From a virus, in the IMG/VR virus record IMGVR_UViG_3300049432_000036, positions 1-59,583 of that record: 59,583 nucleotides of DNA. The stretch is one strand, 5' to 3'. The position numbers and the translations under genes are program-made. How positions within the stretch are numbered: the first letter of the stretch is position 1; the number at the start of each line of letters is the position of its first letter. The notes beneath the pieces are model-generated. The model did no database searches. It worked only from the letters and a program-made list of their open reading frames with translations, and was not told where the DNA came from. Below, one piece after another: positions 1 through 8,300 of this stretch.

Positions 1-127
1 AGACCGCCGCGCCGGTCCCCGCGTCCCTGGCTAGCTCCAACGAAGCGTTCTGAGAGGAACTGAAATGCGATTCATCACCAAGGCGAAGTACGCACTCATG
101 ATCGTGGCCGTAACGGCCAGCATGGGT
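1..127. repeat. Left copy of 127-bp terminal direct repeat
   Basis: The first 127 bases are identical to the last 127 bases (59457-59583). It contains the 3' end of the histone-like gene and the start of the gene at 65. A perfect overlap of exactly 127 bases is the size of a common assembler k-mer, so I read it as a circular-contig overlap and not as a biological terminal repeat; this is inference. Confidence 0.95.
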
Positions 128-466
128 GCGACGAAGGACTGCGGCGGAAAGGCCGCCGGAGCCAGTTATGCTGGAGACGGCGTGACCATGTTCGTCGGAG
201 CTGACAACCGGGCCTGCTCCGGAAACACAAAGTGGTGTTCTGAGGAAGGGAACGGCAAGCTTCGGTTCGGGAAGACCTACACGGCCGAAGCTGTCGGGTC
301 GCTGAAGGAGTTCCCGGACTGCGAGTGGTCGGTGTACACGATCAACGCGAGTGGCCGGGTCCGCGTGCAAGGGAAGGGCACGGGGCGCAAGGCCAAGATC
401 AAGGTCGACCGGCCGGAGACGGTGCACGTGTTCCTCAAGTCCGAAGACTGCGGGCTGTGGAAATGA
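65..466 (+). CDS. Small secreted or membrane-anchored cysteine protein
   Basis: 133 aa. The N-terminus (residues 5-22) is a short basic stretch followed by a hydrophobic helix, like a signal peptide; the mature part has five cysteines. No proper lipobox precedes Cys26, so a lipoprotein is not supported. No family recognised. The start ATG follows GAGAGG. It overlaps the next gene by ATGA, which suggests translational coupling. Its first 63 bases appear again at the right edge of the window because of the terminal repeat, so it lies directly downstream of the histone-like gene at 58817 on the circular map, separated by 11 bases. Confidence 0.75.
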   Translation: MRFITKAKYALMIVAVTASMGATKDCGGKAAGASYAGDGVTMFVGADNRACSGNTKWCSEEGNGKLRFGKTYTAEAVGSLKEFPDCEWSVYTINASGRVRVQGKGTGRKAKIKVDRPETVHVFLKSEDCGLWK

Positions 467-765
467 AACCGGCCGTCCGTAGCGTCGAAGAGATCGTGAC
501 CATTCGGCTCGATCTCCGGGGTGACGGTGAGTTTCCGGTCGCTGGTGCCCCGAAGCACAAGGTGGTAGAGGTGGCGTGGCTGACGAAGTCCACCAGCTCG
601 CACCCCATCCAGGCGACTCTGAAGCCGTCCCTGCGAGTCAAGTGCTGGCTGACCTGGGCCGAACTCCCCGATGAGGTCCAGACAGCGCTGATGCTCGCGG
701 CTCAGCGCGGCGATATCCCGGACGTGGAGAGCTGGTCCAGGGCCCAACGAAAGTCACGAGCCTGA
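463..765 (+). CDS. Hypothetical protein
   Basis: 100 aa, starting at the ATG that overlaps the previous stop codon (ATGA at 463-466). The ORF is open further upstream, but that part lies inside the preceding gene and this start has the coupled arrangement used throughout the genome. No recognised domain. It is the last gene before a strong terminator at 782. Confidence 0.65.
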   Translation: MKPAVRSVEEIVTIRLDLRGDGEFPVAGAPKHKVVEVAWLTKSTSSHPIQATLKPSLRVKCWLTWAELPDEVQTALMLAAQRGDIPDVESWSRAQRKSRA

Positions 766-781
766 CCGAAGGGTAAGGATG

Positions 782-810
782 GCCGCCCCTCTCCACCAGG
801 GGCGGCTTTT
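782..810 (+). terminator. Rho-independent terminator
   Basis: Nine-base perfect stem GCCGCCCCT / AGGGGCGGC with a 7-base loop followed directly by TTTT. It ends the unit that begins with the genes at 58817 and 65 and insulates the DUF2786 gene downstream. Confidence 0.85.
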
Positions 811-868
811 CCTGGCCAATCGGCCGTACACTGGGTGCGCTGTCACCCTGACAGGAAGGCGGTCTGCT

Positions 869-1912
869 ATGACCGAAGAGAAGATCCTCACCCGAGTTCG
901 GAATCTCCTGAACAAGGCCAACCAGACGGAGTTCCCCGAGGAGAGGGATGCGCTCATTGCGAAGGCCGATGAGCTTATGATCAAGCACACCATCGACGAA
1001 GCCATGCTGATGGCGACGATGTCGAAGAACGACCGACGCAAGCCGGTCAAGGAGCACTTCACCGCAGCCGACGCGAACGCGCCGCACTGGGAGAAGTTCC
1101 GCACGGTCCTGCGTCACATCGCGACCCTTCACCACTGTCGCATCGTGTTCCACTACGCCGGTGATTGCACCCTGTTCGGCTTCCACGAGGATGTCGAGTA
1201 CGTCAAGATGAAGTGGCTCAACGTCTATCTTCACTTCAGCCGGACGATCAACCCGCGTTGGGACACGTCCCTGTCGGCCGGAGAGAACGCCTACAACTTC
1301 CACCGCGCCGGTACGGCCTGGACGGATGTCGAGGGAGTTTGCATCAACGCCGGTCAGAAGCTAAACGTCAAGCAGCTCCGGTCGGCCTACCGCGCCCACT
1401 GCGCAGCGATCGGCGAAGAGCCGAAGCGTATGACCCAGTCGAACTTCTACTACAAGGAGGCGTTCGCCGAAGCCTTCCGTATGCGCATCTGTGCTCGCAT
1501 CATGGACCTGATAGGGTCTCGCGACTCGCAGACCGCCGAAGCCGGAGCGCTGGTTGCGGTGAAGGATCTCCGGAGCCAGGTCGATGACCTGTTCTATGAG
1601 ACGTACCCGAACCGCCGCCCGATGACCCCGGAACAGGTCGCTGAGCTGGAGCGGCTGAACGCGGAAGCCGAAGAGGCACTGCAGCGTCGCCTGGAGGCGA
1701 TGTCTCCGGCACAGCGCCGGGAGTACGACGCGGAGCAAGAGCGCCGACACCGCGAGCGCGAGAAGGACAACGCCCATTACTGGCGGAACCAGGAGCGCAT
1801 CGAGAGCCGTCTCAACCGATCCGGCGGGGCGCGCAGCGGCCGGGTATCGGCCGATCAGGTCGACCTGTCCCGTACCGAGTCCGTGAACAACGCGGGCCGG
1901 AAGGAGTTGTGA
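869..1912 (+). CDS. DUF2786 domain protein
   Basis: 347 aa. Residues 1-45 match the DUF2786 pattern (KIL..VR.LL.KA..., A..KA.ELM.KH.ID), followed by a middle region of the kind that accompanies DUF2786 in phages (DUF7168-like). The C-terminal third is charged and probably helical or coiled coil (many E/R/Q from about residue 245). Molecular function unknown for the family. The ATG at 869 is chosen because it follows AGGAAGG; the ORF is open upstream to 779 but overlaps the terminator. Its stop overlaps the next start (TGATG). Confidence 0.85.
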   Translation: MTEEKILTRVRNLLNKANQTEFPEERDALIAKADELMIKHTIDEAMLMATMSKNDRRKPVKEHFTAADANAPHWEKFRTVLRHIATLHHCRIVFHYAGDCTLFGFHEDVEYVKMKWLNVYLHFSRTINPRWDTSLSAGENAYNFHRAGTAWTDVEGVCINAGQKLNVKQLRSAYRAHCAAIGEEPKRMTQSNFYYKEAFAEAFRMRICARIMDLIGSRDSQTAEAGALVAVKDLRSQVDDLFYETYPNRRPMTPEQVAELERLNAEAEEALQRRLEAMSPAQRREYDAEQERRHREREKDNAHYWRNQERIESRLNRSGGARSGRVSADQVDLSRTESVNNAGRKEL

Positions 1913-2556
1913 TGTTGGCAGCCGTATGTGGGTCCTGTACCGGACACCACGACACAATTGATGAATACCGCGTCTGTGCCGGAGTCGGCGTGGCGAGGTC
2001 GGAGTCTGAGGTCATGGACCGGGTCTCTGGTACGACGACCACGATCAACCCGCCGTCCGATCGCCAGGTCAAGTACGCGCTGGACCTCTTGGAGTCAAGG
2101 GTTTGGCCGGACGGGTTCTCTGATGAGGACTTGCGAGGGATGGAACGGCGCGTCGTCTCGGATCTGATCGACCGCTTGCACAAGGCACCTCGGCGTCCTA
2201 GCGATCGGCAAGTAGGGGCCACTGGCTTCAAAAAGGACGAGTTCGCCGACGTGCCCAACGGCCGGTACGCCTTGAACTACGAGGACGAGGGCTGGAAGTT
2301 CTTCCAGGTCCACCAGGGCGTCAAGATTGCCTTCCTGGATCTCCTGATTGGTTCGCCCGGCTCCTACCGGAAGCAGAGCATGCGCGGTGCGCCCCGGGTC
2401 AAGATCCTTGAACGGATCCAGGAAGACCCGCGATCGGCTTCCGTCAACTTCGGGATCCAGAGCGGGACGTGCGGTATCTGTTCGTCGCCGTTGACCAACG
2501 AGGAATCCCTCAAGCTGGGTATCGGCCCGGTATGCCGCGCGAAGATGGGGTGGTGA
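1912..2556 (+). CDS. DUF6011-like zinc-binding protein
   Basis: 214 aa. The C-terminus carries CGIC (residues about 184-187), then S.PLT..ES..LGIGPVC, which is the hallmark of DUF6011, a small zinc-binding module common in actinophages and actinobacteria. Two more cysteines lie near the N-terminus. Residues 45-80 look helical. Function is not established; such modules usually ride on nucleic-acid-associated proteins. AAGGAG precedes the ATG by 5 bases; the GTG at 1909 in the same frame is too close to that site. Confidence 0.8.
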   Translation: MLAAVCGSCTGHHDTIDEYRVCAGVGVARSESEVMDRVSGTTTTINPPSDRQVKYALDLLESRVWPDGFSDEDLRGMERRVVSDLIDRLHKAPRRPSDRQVGATGFKKDEFADVPNGRYALNYEDEGWKFFQVHQGVKIAFLDLLIGSPGSYRKQSMRGAPRVKILERIQEDPRSASVNFGIQSGTCGICSSPLTNEESLKLGIGPVCRAKMGW

Positions 2557-2557
2557 C

Positions 2558-2746
2558 ATGAGCAAGGAACGCTTGACATTGGACGAGTTGATCGCACAAC
2601 TCTGTCAGTTGCGGGAGGAGTCGTGGGCTTCCGCCCGGGACTTCGTGGCGGTCGAAATGCCGTTGTCAGATCTCACTTACATCGAGCGGGTTGAGCTGGT
2701 AGGCAGCCGCGCCTACATCGTCGCGGCGGAGGTAGATCGCACATGA
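2558..2746 (+). CDS. Hypothetical protein
   Basis: 62 aa, no recognised domain. The ATG follows GGGGTGG and comes one base after the previous stop; the stop overlaps the next start as ATGA. Confidence 0.6.
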   Translation: MSKERLTLDELIAQLCQLREESWASARDFVAVEMPLSDLTYIERVELVGSRAYIVAAEVDRT

Positions 2747-3648
2747 GGTACATCGCAACGACGACGAGGCGGGCCCATGTGGTGGTGAAGAGCTCGCCAT
2801 GTTCGATCGTGAACCAGAACGTTGACGCATGGAAGGGTCAGCGTTCCCTGAAGCCAGAGGACGTCATCGACAACTACAAGGACTGCGCGCGGTGCGACAC
2901 GCACAACCAGGCGCGGAAAGAGCTCACGAACCCGCAGCCGGAGCCGAAGCGCCGTTCTAACGTCGTGAAGCTGGTGACGAAGGACAGCGTACCGGTCGCC
3001 GATGAACGTACGACGAAGAAGGCACAGGAACACGCCGACCTCGCTCGGGAGTACGGATGGGAAGTCAAGATCACGTCGAACGTCCGGCGCGGCCTAACGG
3101 TCATCGCCTCGAAGGGCGACGAGATTTGCGTCCTGGCATATCGCGAGAATGGCGTCCTTTGGAATGATGAAATCCGTTTCAAGGTTCCTGGTAGATCTGT
3201 TCCTATGCATAACTCGGGAACCTGGCGTCGTCAAGTGTCCCTCCCGGAGGGCAAACGACCCATCCCGGCGCGACCGAAGCGATTCGGGAACAAGAGGCCT
3301 GCCGGACCCATCAGTTCATCTGAGTCTGCAAATTCCGAGGAAACTGAGGATGAAAATACCGCTGAGGTAATCCCGCTGAATTCATCCTCGCTTCCTTTCC
3401 TGAAGGACGACGAAGACGCGATCATCGCCGACGCGATCAAAGGCCAGGTCCTCTACTGGCGGAACAACATGATGGCGAAGGTCGTCAGCGCCCGCGTTCC
3501 GACGAAGGCGCGGATGATCCGCTTCAGCTACACGAAGCATGGTCGCCGGTTCGTGAGCTTCCCCGAGACGGAGTTCACGAAGGATGGCGAGATCTGGGGT
3601 GCAGAGCGCTCCGTGGCCATCGAGGACATGCTGCGGGTGAGGGCGTAG
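2743..3648 (+). CDS. Hypothetical protein
   Basis: 301 aa, unrecognised. The N-terminal 50 residues contain three cysteines (C19 and a CARC pair near 48-51) that could bind zinc. The middle (about 185-215) is Ser/Glu-rich and probably disordered. The C-terminal part (about 230-301) looks like a compact beta-rich domain. Bases 3300-3400 use more A/T-ending codons than neighbouring genes. Start overlaps the previous stop. Confidence 0.7.
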   Translation: MRYIATTTRRAHVVVKSSPCSIVNQNVDAWKGQRSLKPEDVIDNYKDCARCDTHNQARKELTNPQPEPKRRSNVVKLVTKDSVPVADERTTKKAQEHADLAREYGWEVKITSNVRRGLTVIASKGDEICVLAYRENGVLWNDEIRFKVPGRSVPMHNSGTWRRQVSLPEGKRPIPARPKRFGNKRPAGPISSSESANSEETEDENTAEVIPLNSSSLPFLKDDEDAIIADAIKGQVLYWRNNMMAKVVSARVPTKARMIRFSYTKHGRRFVSFPETEFTKDGEIWGAERSVAIEDMLRVRA

Positions 3649-3687
3649 CGAGAACCCATCGCCGCGCTGGCTACGCGTGGCCAGGAT

Positions 3688-3730
3688 ACGTGAAGAGATG
3701 CGGGCCTGGGTCCTACCCTGGGTCCGCATC
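3688..3730 (+). promoter_or_regulatory. Hairpin and repeated element upstream of the helicase
   Basis: Contains ACGTGAAGAGATGCG (3688-3702), a near copy of the element upstream of the terminase at 31420. A GATGCGG / CCGCATC stem (3697-3703 / 3724-3730) encloses an inner GGGT / ACCC stem. There is no T tract, so it may be a leader structure or attenuator and not a terminator. Confidence 0.4.
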
Positions 3731-3761
3731 CCCAAGCCATTAGAAGCCAAGGAGGCCGACC

Positions 3762-5699
3762 GTGAAGGTGGTAGTGGAGAAGATCGGTAACCGCATCCAC
3801 CTGCGGTCGCCGTTCGAGTACAAGGACCGGGCCAAGGGACTGCCCGGCGCAAGGTGGTCGAAGAGCTCGAAGTCATGGACATATGCATGCGACCTTGAGA
3901 TCTGCCGAATGATGCGGGAAGAGTTCCGCGAGGAATTGGAGATTGGCCCTGAGTTGTTTGCATGGGCCCAAAATGAAGTCTCCCGCGAGCGCGCGGCTAC
4001 GACAATGCTCCGGGCAACAGGGGTCTCCTATGATGCGAAAAGTGTTGTTGTCCCTACGCGCGTAGAACGACTAACACCTAAAATCGCTTGGGGGTTCAGA
4101 GGTAAACCGTACCAAGTCCCGGGCGCGCGCTTCCTCGCGTACGCGAGGCAAGCACTGATTGCAGATGAACCGGGAATGGGTAAGACCATTCAAACTCTGG
4201 CCGCATTAGTGGAGAACCTTACCGAGGGCGGACGGGTGCTCGTGCTCGCTCCGAAGACCTCGGTGACCGCAGTTTGGCGGGAAGAGCTCCGCAAGTGGCT
4301 GGAGGGATTTGAGCACAGTGTCACGGTCCTCTCCGGCCTGACTCCGGCGAAAACCCAGGAACGGCTGGAGGAGTACGACGCCTTGCCGGACGACGGACGC
4401 TTGCATTTCCTCTTGGCCAACGCCGAGATTGTCCGCATCAAGTCCACCATGACCTGTACCCGCGTCGGCAGCGAGAAGGGCTGCGACGGAACGTACGAGT
4501 GGTGCGAGTTCGCCGACAAGCACAAAGGCGCGGTCGAGCCACGTCTGCCACAACTCTTCAAGCGGCAGTGGGACGCGATCGTGGCCGACGAAACCCACAA
4601 GTGGCTGATCAACACGAGGGGCAAGAAGGCGTCCCAGGTCGGCCGGGGATTCGTCGCGCTGAAGACCGTTGATGACGGCCTGCGGTACGCGCTGACCGGC
4701 ACACCCTACAAGGGCAAGAAGCACAACCTGTGGGGCACGCTCAACTGGCTCCGTCCGAAGGTCTACACCAGTAAGTGGAACTGGATCGAGCGGTATTTCG
4801 AGGTCCAGAAGACCGACTACAGCCGGGTGATCGGTGACATCATTCCGGAACGCGAGGAATCGCTCATGCGCAGCTTGGACGCGCTGTGTCTCCGGCGTAC
4901 CAAAGCTGAGATCAGGAAGATCAACCCCGACTGGATGCCGCCGGAGAAGATCTACCACCAGGTCAAGGTGCCGATGGATCCCAAGCAGGCCAAGGCGTAC
5001 AAGTCCATCACCCGGGACGCGGAGGTGAAGCTCAAGGGCGGAACCCTCACCGCCCTGGGCGTTCTCGCAGAGTTCACCCGGCTCAAGCAGTTCGCGTCCT
5101 GCTACGGCTACATCAACGACCGGGGCGAGTTCATGCCCAGCCTGCCATCTGGGAAGTTCGACTGGCTGTTGGAGTTCCTGGAGGAACGCGGCATCGAGAC
5201 CAAATCTGGGACGGCCAAGTATGGCGACCTGAGCGAGGAAGTTCACAAGGTGGTGATCGCCTCCCAGTTCACGAAGAACATCAATCTCTGGGCCGCTGAG
5301 TTGGTAGCGCGTGGCATCCCCTGCTACGTCCTGACCGGCCAGACCTCCGAAGGGAAACGGTCCGAGCTCGTCCGCCGGTTCCAGACCGACGACCGGCCGC
5401 GAGTCTTCCTCATCAACACGATGGCTGGTGGTGTATCGATCACCTTGGACGCAGCCGACGACGTTGTGATCATGGATGAGACGTGGATCCCGGATGACCA
5501 GTTGCAGGTTGAAGACCGGGCGCACCGCGCGTCGAACGTCAAGCACCAAGTTCATATCTGGTACGTACGTGCCGAAGACACGATCGAGGAGATGATTGCA
5601 GAGGCCAACTTTGCCAAGGCTGAAAGCAACTTTGTGATGCTCGACAAGAGGCGAGGTCTAGAGTTCGCCTCTGCGCAGTATGGGATTGACCCCAAGTAG
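3762..5699 (+). CDS. SNF2-family DNA helicase / translocase
   Basis: 645 aa. Residues 1-50 resemble the HARP-like module seen before phage and SMARCAL1-type SNF2 motors (KGLPGARW...SWTY). Walker A is DEPGMGKT (135-142), motif II is DETH (276-279), and the C-terminal helicase lobe ends with QVEDRAHR near residue 587. A cysteine cluster near 232-248 may bind zinc. Family knowledge: ATP-driven dsDNA translocases that remodel forks or anneal strands; the exact role in this phage is inferred. Starts at GTG with AAGGAGG 8 bases upstream. It carries one copy of the TCCCTACGCGCGTA motif internally at 4051-4064. Confidence 0.92.
   Translation: MKVVVEKIGNRIHLRSPFEYKDRAKGLPGARWSKSSKSWTYACDLEICRMMREEFREELEIGPELFAWAQNEVSRERAATTMLRATGVSYDAKSVVVPTRVERLTPKIAWGFRGKPYQVPGARFLAYARQALIADEPGMGKTIQTLAALVENLTEGGRVLVLAPKTSVTAVWREELRKWLEGFEHSVTVLSGLTPAKTQERLEEYDALPDDGRLHFLLANAEIVRIKSTMTCTRVGSEKGCDGTYEWCEFADKHKGAVEPRLPQLFKRQWDAIVADETHKWLINTRGKKASQVGRGFVALKTVDDGLRYALTGTPYKGKKHNLWGTLNWLRPKVYTSKWNWIERYFEVQKTDYSRVIGDIIPEREESLMRSLDALCLRRTKAEIRKINPDWMPPEKIYHQVKVPMDPKQAKAYKSITRDAEVKLKGGTLTALGVLAEFTRLKQFASCYGYINDRGEFMPSLPSGKFDWLLEFLEERGIETKSGTAKYGDLSEEVHKVVIASQFTKNINLWAAELVARGIPCYVLTGQTSEGKRSELVRRFQTDDRPRVFLINTMAGGVSITLDAADDVVIMDETWIPDDQLQVEDRAHRASNVKHQVHIWYVRAEDTIEEMIAEANFAKAESNFVMLDKRRGLEFASAQYGIDPK
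4051..4064. repeat. TCCCTACGCGCGTA motif copy 1 (intragenic)
   Basis: Exact 14-base match to the sites at 11590 and 57708, here within the helicase gene; the inner CTACGCGCGTAG (4054-4065) is a perfect 12-base palindrome. Possible protein-binding site. Confidence 0.6.
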
Positions 5700-5703
5700 A
5701 GTG

Positions 5704-5737
5704 CGGCCCGTATCCCAGTGAGGTGGGATACGGGCCG
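5704..5737 (+). terminator. Terminator-like hairpin after the helicase
   Basis: Fourteen-base perfect stem CGGCCCGTATCCCA with its complement and a 6-base loop (GTGAGG), 5 bases after the helicase stop. No T tract follows, so termination strength is uncertain. Confidence 0.7.
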
Positions 5738-5776
5738 TGCTGTGCGGGAGGTCCGCACTTACCCAGGAAGGGAATC

Positions 5777-6505
5777 ATGAACAAGATCACGAAGTTCCTC
5801 ACCATCACTCTGCTGCCCGCAGCCACGGTGCTCGTCGCCACCTCTCCGGCGTCGGCGGTCAACTCCGACACGGCCCGCGCTGCGGTCGTGGTCCAGCCGT
5901 CGCCCAACACGGTCGGTACCGGCGAGCTCAAGAACGGCGGCACGTTCGGCTGGGACATGGCGGACAACACCATCCCCTGGCTGAAGCTGGGCTCGCAGCT
6001 CCGTGGTGAGATCCGTGCGGCCCAGACGAAGTCCGATGCGGCGGCGGAGAAGGCGACGGCAGCGGAGAACAAGGCGGATGACGCGCTGGCCCGGCCGGAC
6101 AAGGGCGGAGCCCAGACGCTCTTCACCAAGGCCGGTACGACCATCGTGAACATTGGCGGCACCTTCTCCACGCGGCACACCGAGGTCGGCACGTTCACCA
6201 TGAAGAAGGGCACCTGGCTGACCAGCCTGCAGGCGAAGTTCAACCGCAAGACCGCTTCGCCCGCCGGTGACCCTGACGTTCAGCCGCAGCTCCAGCTCGT
6301 CTGCGACGGCCAGTACGTCACCATCATGGGCAACTCCATCTCCCCGGCGCTGGACGCGGACCTGACCGGTTCCGCCGTCAACATCATCACCGTCACGGCC
6401 GACACCACGTGCACCGTGAACACGTTCGGTTACAACAGCGTTCGCGGGCAGCAGGGGTCCGGTGAGATCACCGTCGACGCGCAGGTGATCGCTACCAACG
6501 CCTGA
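5777..6505 (+). CDS. Secreted protein with signal peptide
   Basis: 242 aa. Residues 1-25 form a classical signal peptide (two lysines, a hydrophobic core, and an ASA cleavage motif before V26). Residues about 85-110 are an Ala/Lys/Glu-rich helix, possibly coiled coil; the remainder is beta-rich with two cysteines that could form a disulfide outside the cell. No enzyme motif recognised. It is a single-gene unit bounded by terminators at 5704 and 6522, like a moron gene. Possible jobs are host surface change or superinfection exclusion (inference). AGGAAGG precedes the chosen ATG; 18 upstream in-frame codons lie in the terminator. Confidence 0.85.
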   Translation: MNKITKFLTITLLPAATVLVATSPASAVNSDTARAAVVVQPSPNTVGTGELKNGGTFGWDMADNTIPWLKLGSQLRGEIRAAQTKSDAAAEKATAAENKADDALARPDKGGAQTLFTKAGTTIVNIGGTFSTRHTEVGTFTMKKGTWLTSLQAKFNRKTASPAGDPDVQPQLQLVCDGQYVTIMGNSISPALDADLTGSAVNIITVTADTTCTVNTFGYNSVRGQQGSGEITVDAQVIATNA

Positions 6506-6521
6506 CCTACCCGTTTGTAGC

Positions 6522-6563
6522 CAGTGGCCCGCTCCTATTTCCCGGGGAGCGGGCCACTGCTGT
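6522..6563 (+). terminator. Rho-independent terminator
   Basis: Perfect 14-base stem CAGTGGCCCGCTCC / GGAGCGGGCCACTG followed by CTGTTT, 17 bases after the secreted-protein stop. Confidence 0.85.
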
Positions 6564-6574
6564 TTGGAGGCAAT

Positions 6575-6868
6575 ATGGACATCTACCAAGATATGAATGA
6601 TTGGTGGGTCGGCTACTACCGTGGTGAGGATTACCACTATGTATGCCCCTTGCCAACGATCGTGATCCGCTGGGCGCGCAAGTCCATACATCCCCGGCCG
6701 GTTCCCTCGCCTAGTCGTCGGCTTCCCAAGGGTGTACGGCGCGGACAGCGTCCTGATGTTCGGCGTGTTGTTCTCCGGCCGGTCAATCTCGACCAGCCGC
6801 CATCCCGAGTTACCCAAGCGCTGTTCCGGCAGCGCCCAACGAGGAAGCTGGAAGAAGATGATGAGTAG
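6575..6868 (+). CDS. Small hypothetical protein, possibly frameshifted
   Basis: 97 aa from an ATG preceded by TGGAGG. The first 37 residues (aromatic-rich, WWVGYY then VCPLP.IVIRW) resemble short actinophage proteins that usually end just after VIRW.RR. From about base 6690 the codons in this frame lose their G/C third-base preference while the frame of 6732-7334 gains it, so the true protein may be shorter or may shift frame. Stop overlaps the start of the next gene. Confidence 0.55.
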   Translation: MDIYQDMNDWWVGYYRGEDYHYVCPLPTIVIRWARKSIHPRPVPSPSRRLPKGVRRGQRPDVRRVVLRPVNLDQPPSRVTQALFRQRPTRKLEEDDE

Positions 6869-7334
6869 ATGGAAGACCTTGAACCCGTTTGTCCTGTTCC
6901 CGATCCTGACTACCATCGCGGTGCTACTTGCCGCGTGGCTCTGGCAGCCTTCGGCGGTCGATGTCAGCCCGCTCGTGAAGCCGCCGATGATCGAGGTTGG
7001 GGTGGCCGTCCCCGAGACCATCGTGAGCGTGGGCCAGGGACAGGTCGTCGGGGATGAGGCGTTCTGGCATGGCTTCCGCCTTGACCGTGGCTGGCACTTG
7101 GCGGAGACTGGCGACTATGGCCGCTACACGCTTGTGGCTACGGTCTCCAACATCCAGGGTGAACCGGCGACAGCCCGAGTGCTCGTGCAAGTACGAGTTG
7201 CGGAGCGCGACATCGAGATGTTGTTGTGCAGGGTTACCTTGGAGGCTGGTGATTCCAAGCCGCTGATCTGCTCTGACACCAGCCATGCATCCTACACGTC
7301 GCGTTGGTCGCGCATCACGCTCAGTGCCGTCTGA
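6858..7334 (+). CDS. Single-pass membrane protein
   Basis: 158 aa from ATG at 6858 (a second ATG follows at 6861). One transmembrane helix at about residues 8-28, then a soluble beta-rich domain with two cysteines (VTLEAGD..PLICSD). The frame is open upstream to a GTG at 6732 with strong coding character, which would give 200 aa or a fusion with the preceding gene. No family recognised. Stop overlaps the next ATG (TGATG). Confidence 0.65.
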   Translation: MMSRWKTLNPFVLFPILTTIAVLLAAWLWQPSAVDVSPLVKPPMIEVGVAVPETIVSVGQGQVVGDEAFWHGFRLDRGWHLAETGDYGRYTLVATVSNIQGEPATARVLVQVRVAERDIEMLLCRVTLEAGDSKPLICSDTSHASYTSRWSRITLSAV

Positions 7335-7672
7335 TGGTGAAACGCAGGGCACCTAGCGCTCGATGGAACCGGGAGCATCGTGACAAGATCCCGCACCGCA
7401 CCCGGCTGGCCGCAGCCTTCCATGCTTGGAAGATCAACACGTTCTTCCCGGATGGGAAGCGGGATCGAAAGCCGTACCCCTGCTGCTGGGGACCGGACTA
7501 CCACACTGGTGAGAATGCAAAGATACATTGGCATGTCGGTCGGCCGACTACCAATCACCAACGTGGCTATGACGGGCCGTGGCAGGGCTACTCGGCAGAG
7601 GAAATGAGCAAGCTCGTGTCTGGTGGCCAGAGGAGGCTGAATGGGATAAACACCAGAAACCCAAACCCGTAA
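7334..7672 (+). CDS. Hypothetical basic protein
   Basis: 112 aa, rich in Arg/Lys/His/Trp, with a CC pair near residue 50; no recognised domain. ATG overlaps the previous stop. Confidence 0.6.
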   Translation: MVKRRAPSARWNREHRDKIPHRTRLAAAFHAWKINTFFPDGKRDRKPYPCCWGPDYHTGENAKIHWHVGRPTTNHQRGYDGPWQGYSAEEMSKLVSGGQRRLNGINTRNPNP

Positions 7673-7685
7673 CAAAGTTTGAAGT

Positions 7686-7714
7686 TTGCCTATCATCAAG
7701 TACGACGTTAAGTT
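7686..7714 (+). promoter_or_regulatory. Candidate sigma-70-type promoter
   Basis: TTGCCT, 17 bases, TAAGTT, in the gap just before the histone-like gene at 7748. The position between two units fits; the -10 match is only moderate. Confidence 0.35.
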
Positions 7715-7747
7715 CATCCCGGACAACAACAGGAAGGAGTCACCATC

Positions 7748-8221
7748 ATGGTGGCACGGAAGACGGCGGCGAAGAAGACCGCCGCCAGCAAGCGAGCGGC
7801 AGCGGCACCCGTGGAGGAGGTCGAGGAGACCACCCGGCGTGGGCGTACGCCGGACATGGGGAAGTACGAGCTGTTCGCGGAGTGGGCTGCCGAGGAGCAC
7901 GACTTCGAGGTGGACCCCGAGCAGGCGATGTTCGTCATGACCCACTACAAGGATTTCCAGGTCTCGGACGTCAACAAGCAGTACAACGAGGACAAGCGGG
8001 CGGCTGCGGAGCAGGCGAAGGCCGAACGGGCCAGCCGTCGTGCGGAGCGCGAGTCGGCCAGCGACGACGAGGACGTGGAGAAGCCGGTCCGGCGTACCGC
8101 CAAGAAGGCCAGCGCTGCAACGGCTTCCGCCCCGGCCAAGAAGGCTGCGGCCGCCAAGAAGGCCCCGGCGAAGAAGGCAACCGCCCGGCGTCGCCCGGCG
8201 GCGGCTCAGGAAGCATTCTGA
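7748..8221 (+). CDS. Histone-like Lys/Ala-rich protein A
   Basis: 157 aa. Lys/Ala-rich tails at residues 1-25 and about 115-150 (AKKA and AKKAPAKK units, as in histone H1-like bacterial proteins) flank an acidic helical core. The core contains P.Q....V......FQ.S..NK, which is also present with identical spacing in the protein at 58817; both end in EAF. Inferred role: DNA compaction or a nucleoid-associated protein. It stands alone between a candidate promoter and the terminator at 8236, suggesting separate and perhaps high expression. AGGAAGG precedes the ATG. Confidence 0.85.
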   Translation: MVARKTAAKKTAASKRAAAAPVEEVEETTRRGRTPDMGKYELFAEWAAEEHDFEVDPEQAMFVMTHYKDFQVSDVNKQYNEDKRAAAEQAKAERASRRAERESASDDEDVEKPVRRTAKKASAATASAPAKKAAAAKKAPAKKATARRRPAAAQEAF

Positions 8222-8235
8222 CCCTGCCCCGGTAT

Positions 8236-8268
8236 CGCCCCGCTCTCACCTGACCGGAGAGCGGGGCG
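8236..8268 (+). terminator. Terminator-like hairpin
   Basis: Perfect 12-base stem CGCCCCGCTCTC / GAGAGCGGGGCG with a 9-base loop, 14 bases after the histone-like gene. No T run follows. Confidence 0.7.
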
Positions 8269-8300
8269 TATCCGTCCCAACCACTTGGAAGGAGCTTGGG

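Noticed and set aside
5759-7021. 420-codon minus-strand ORF
   Set aside because: Shadow of the secreted-protein gene; Arg/Leu/Val-rich composition and no start signal.
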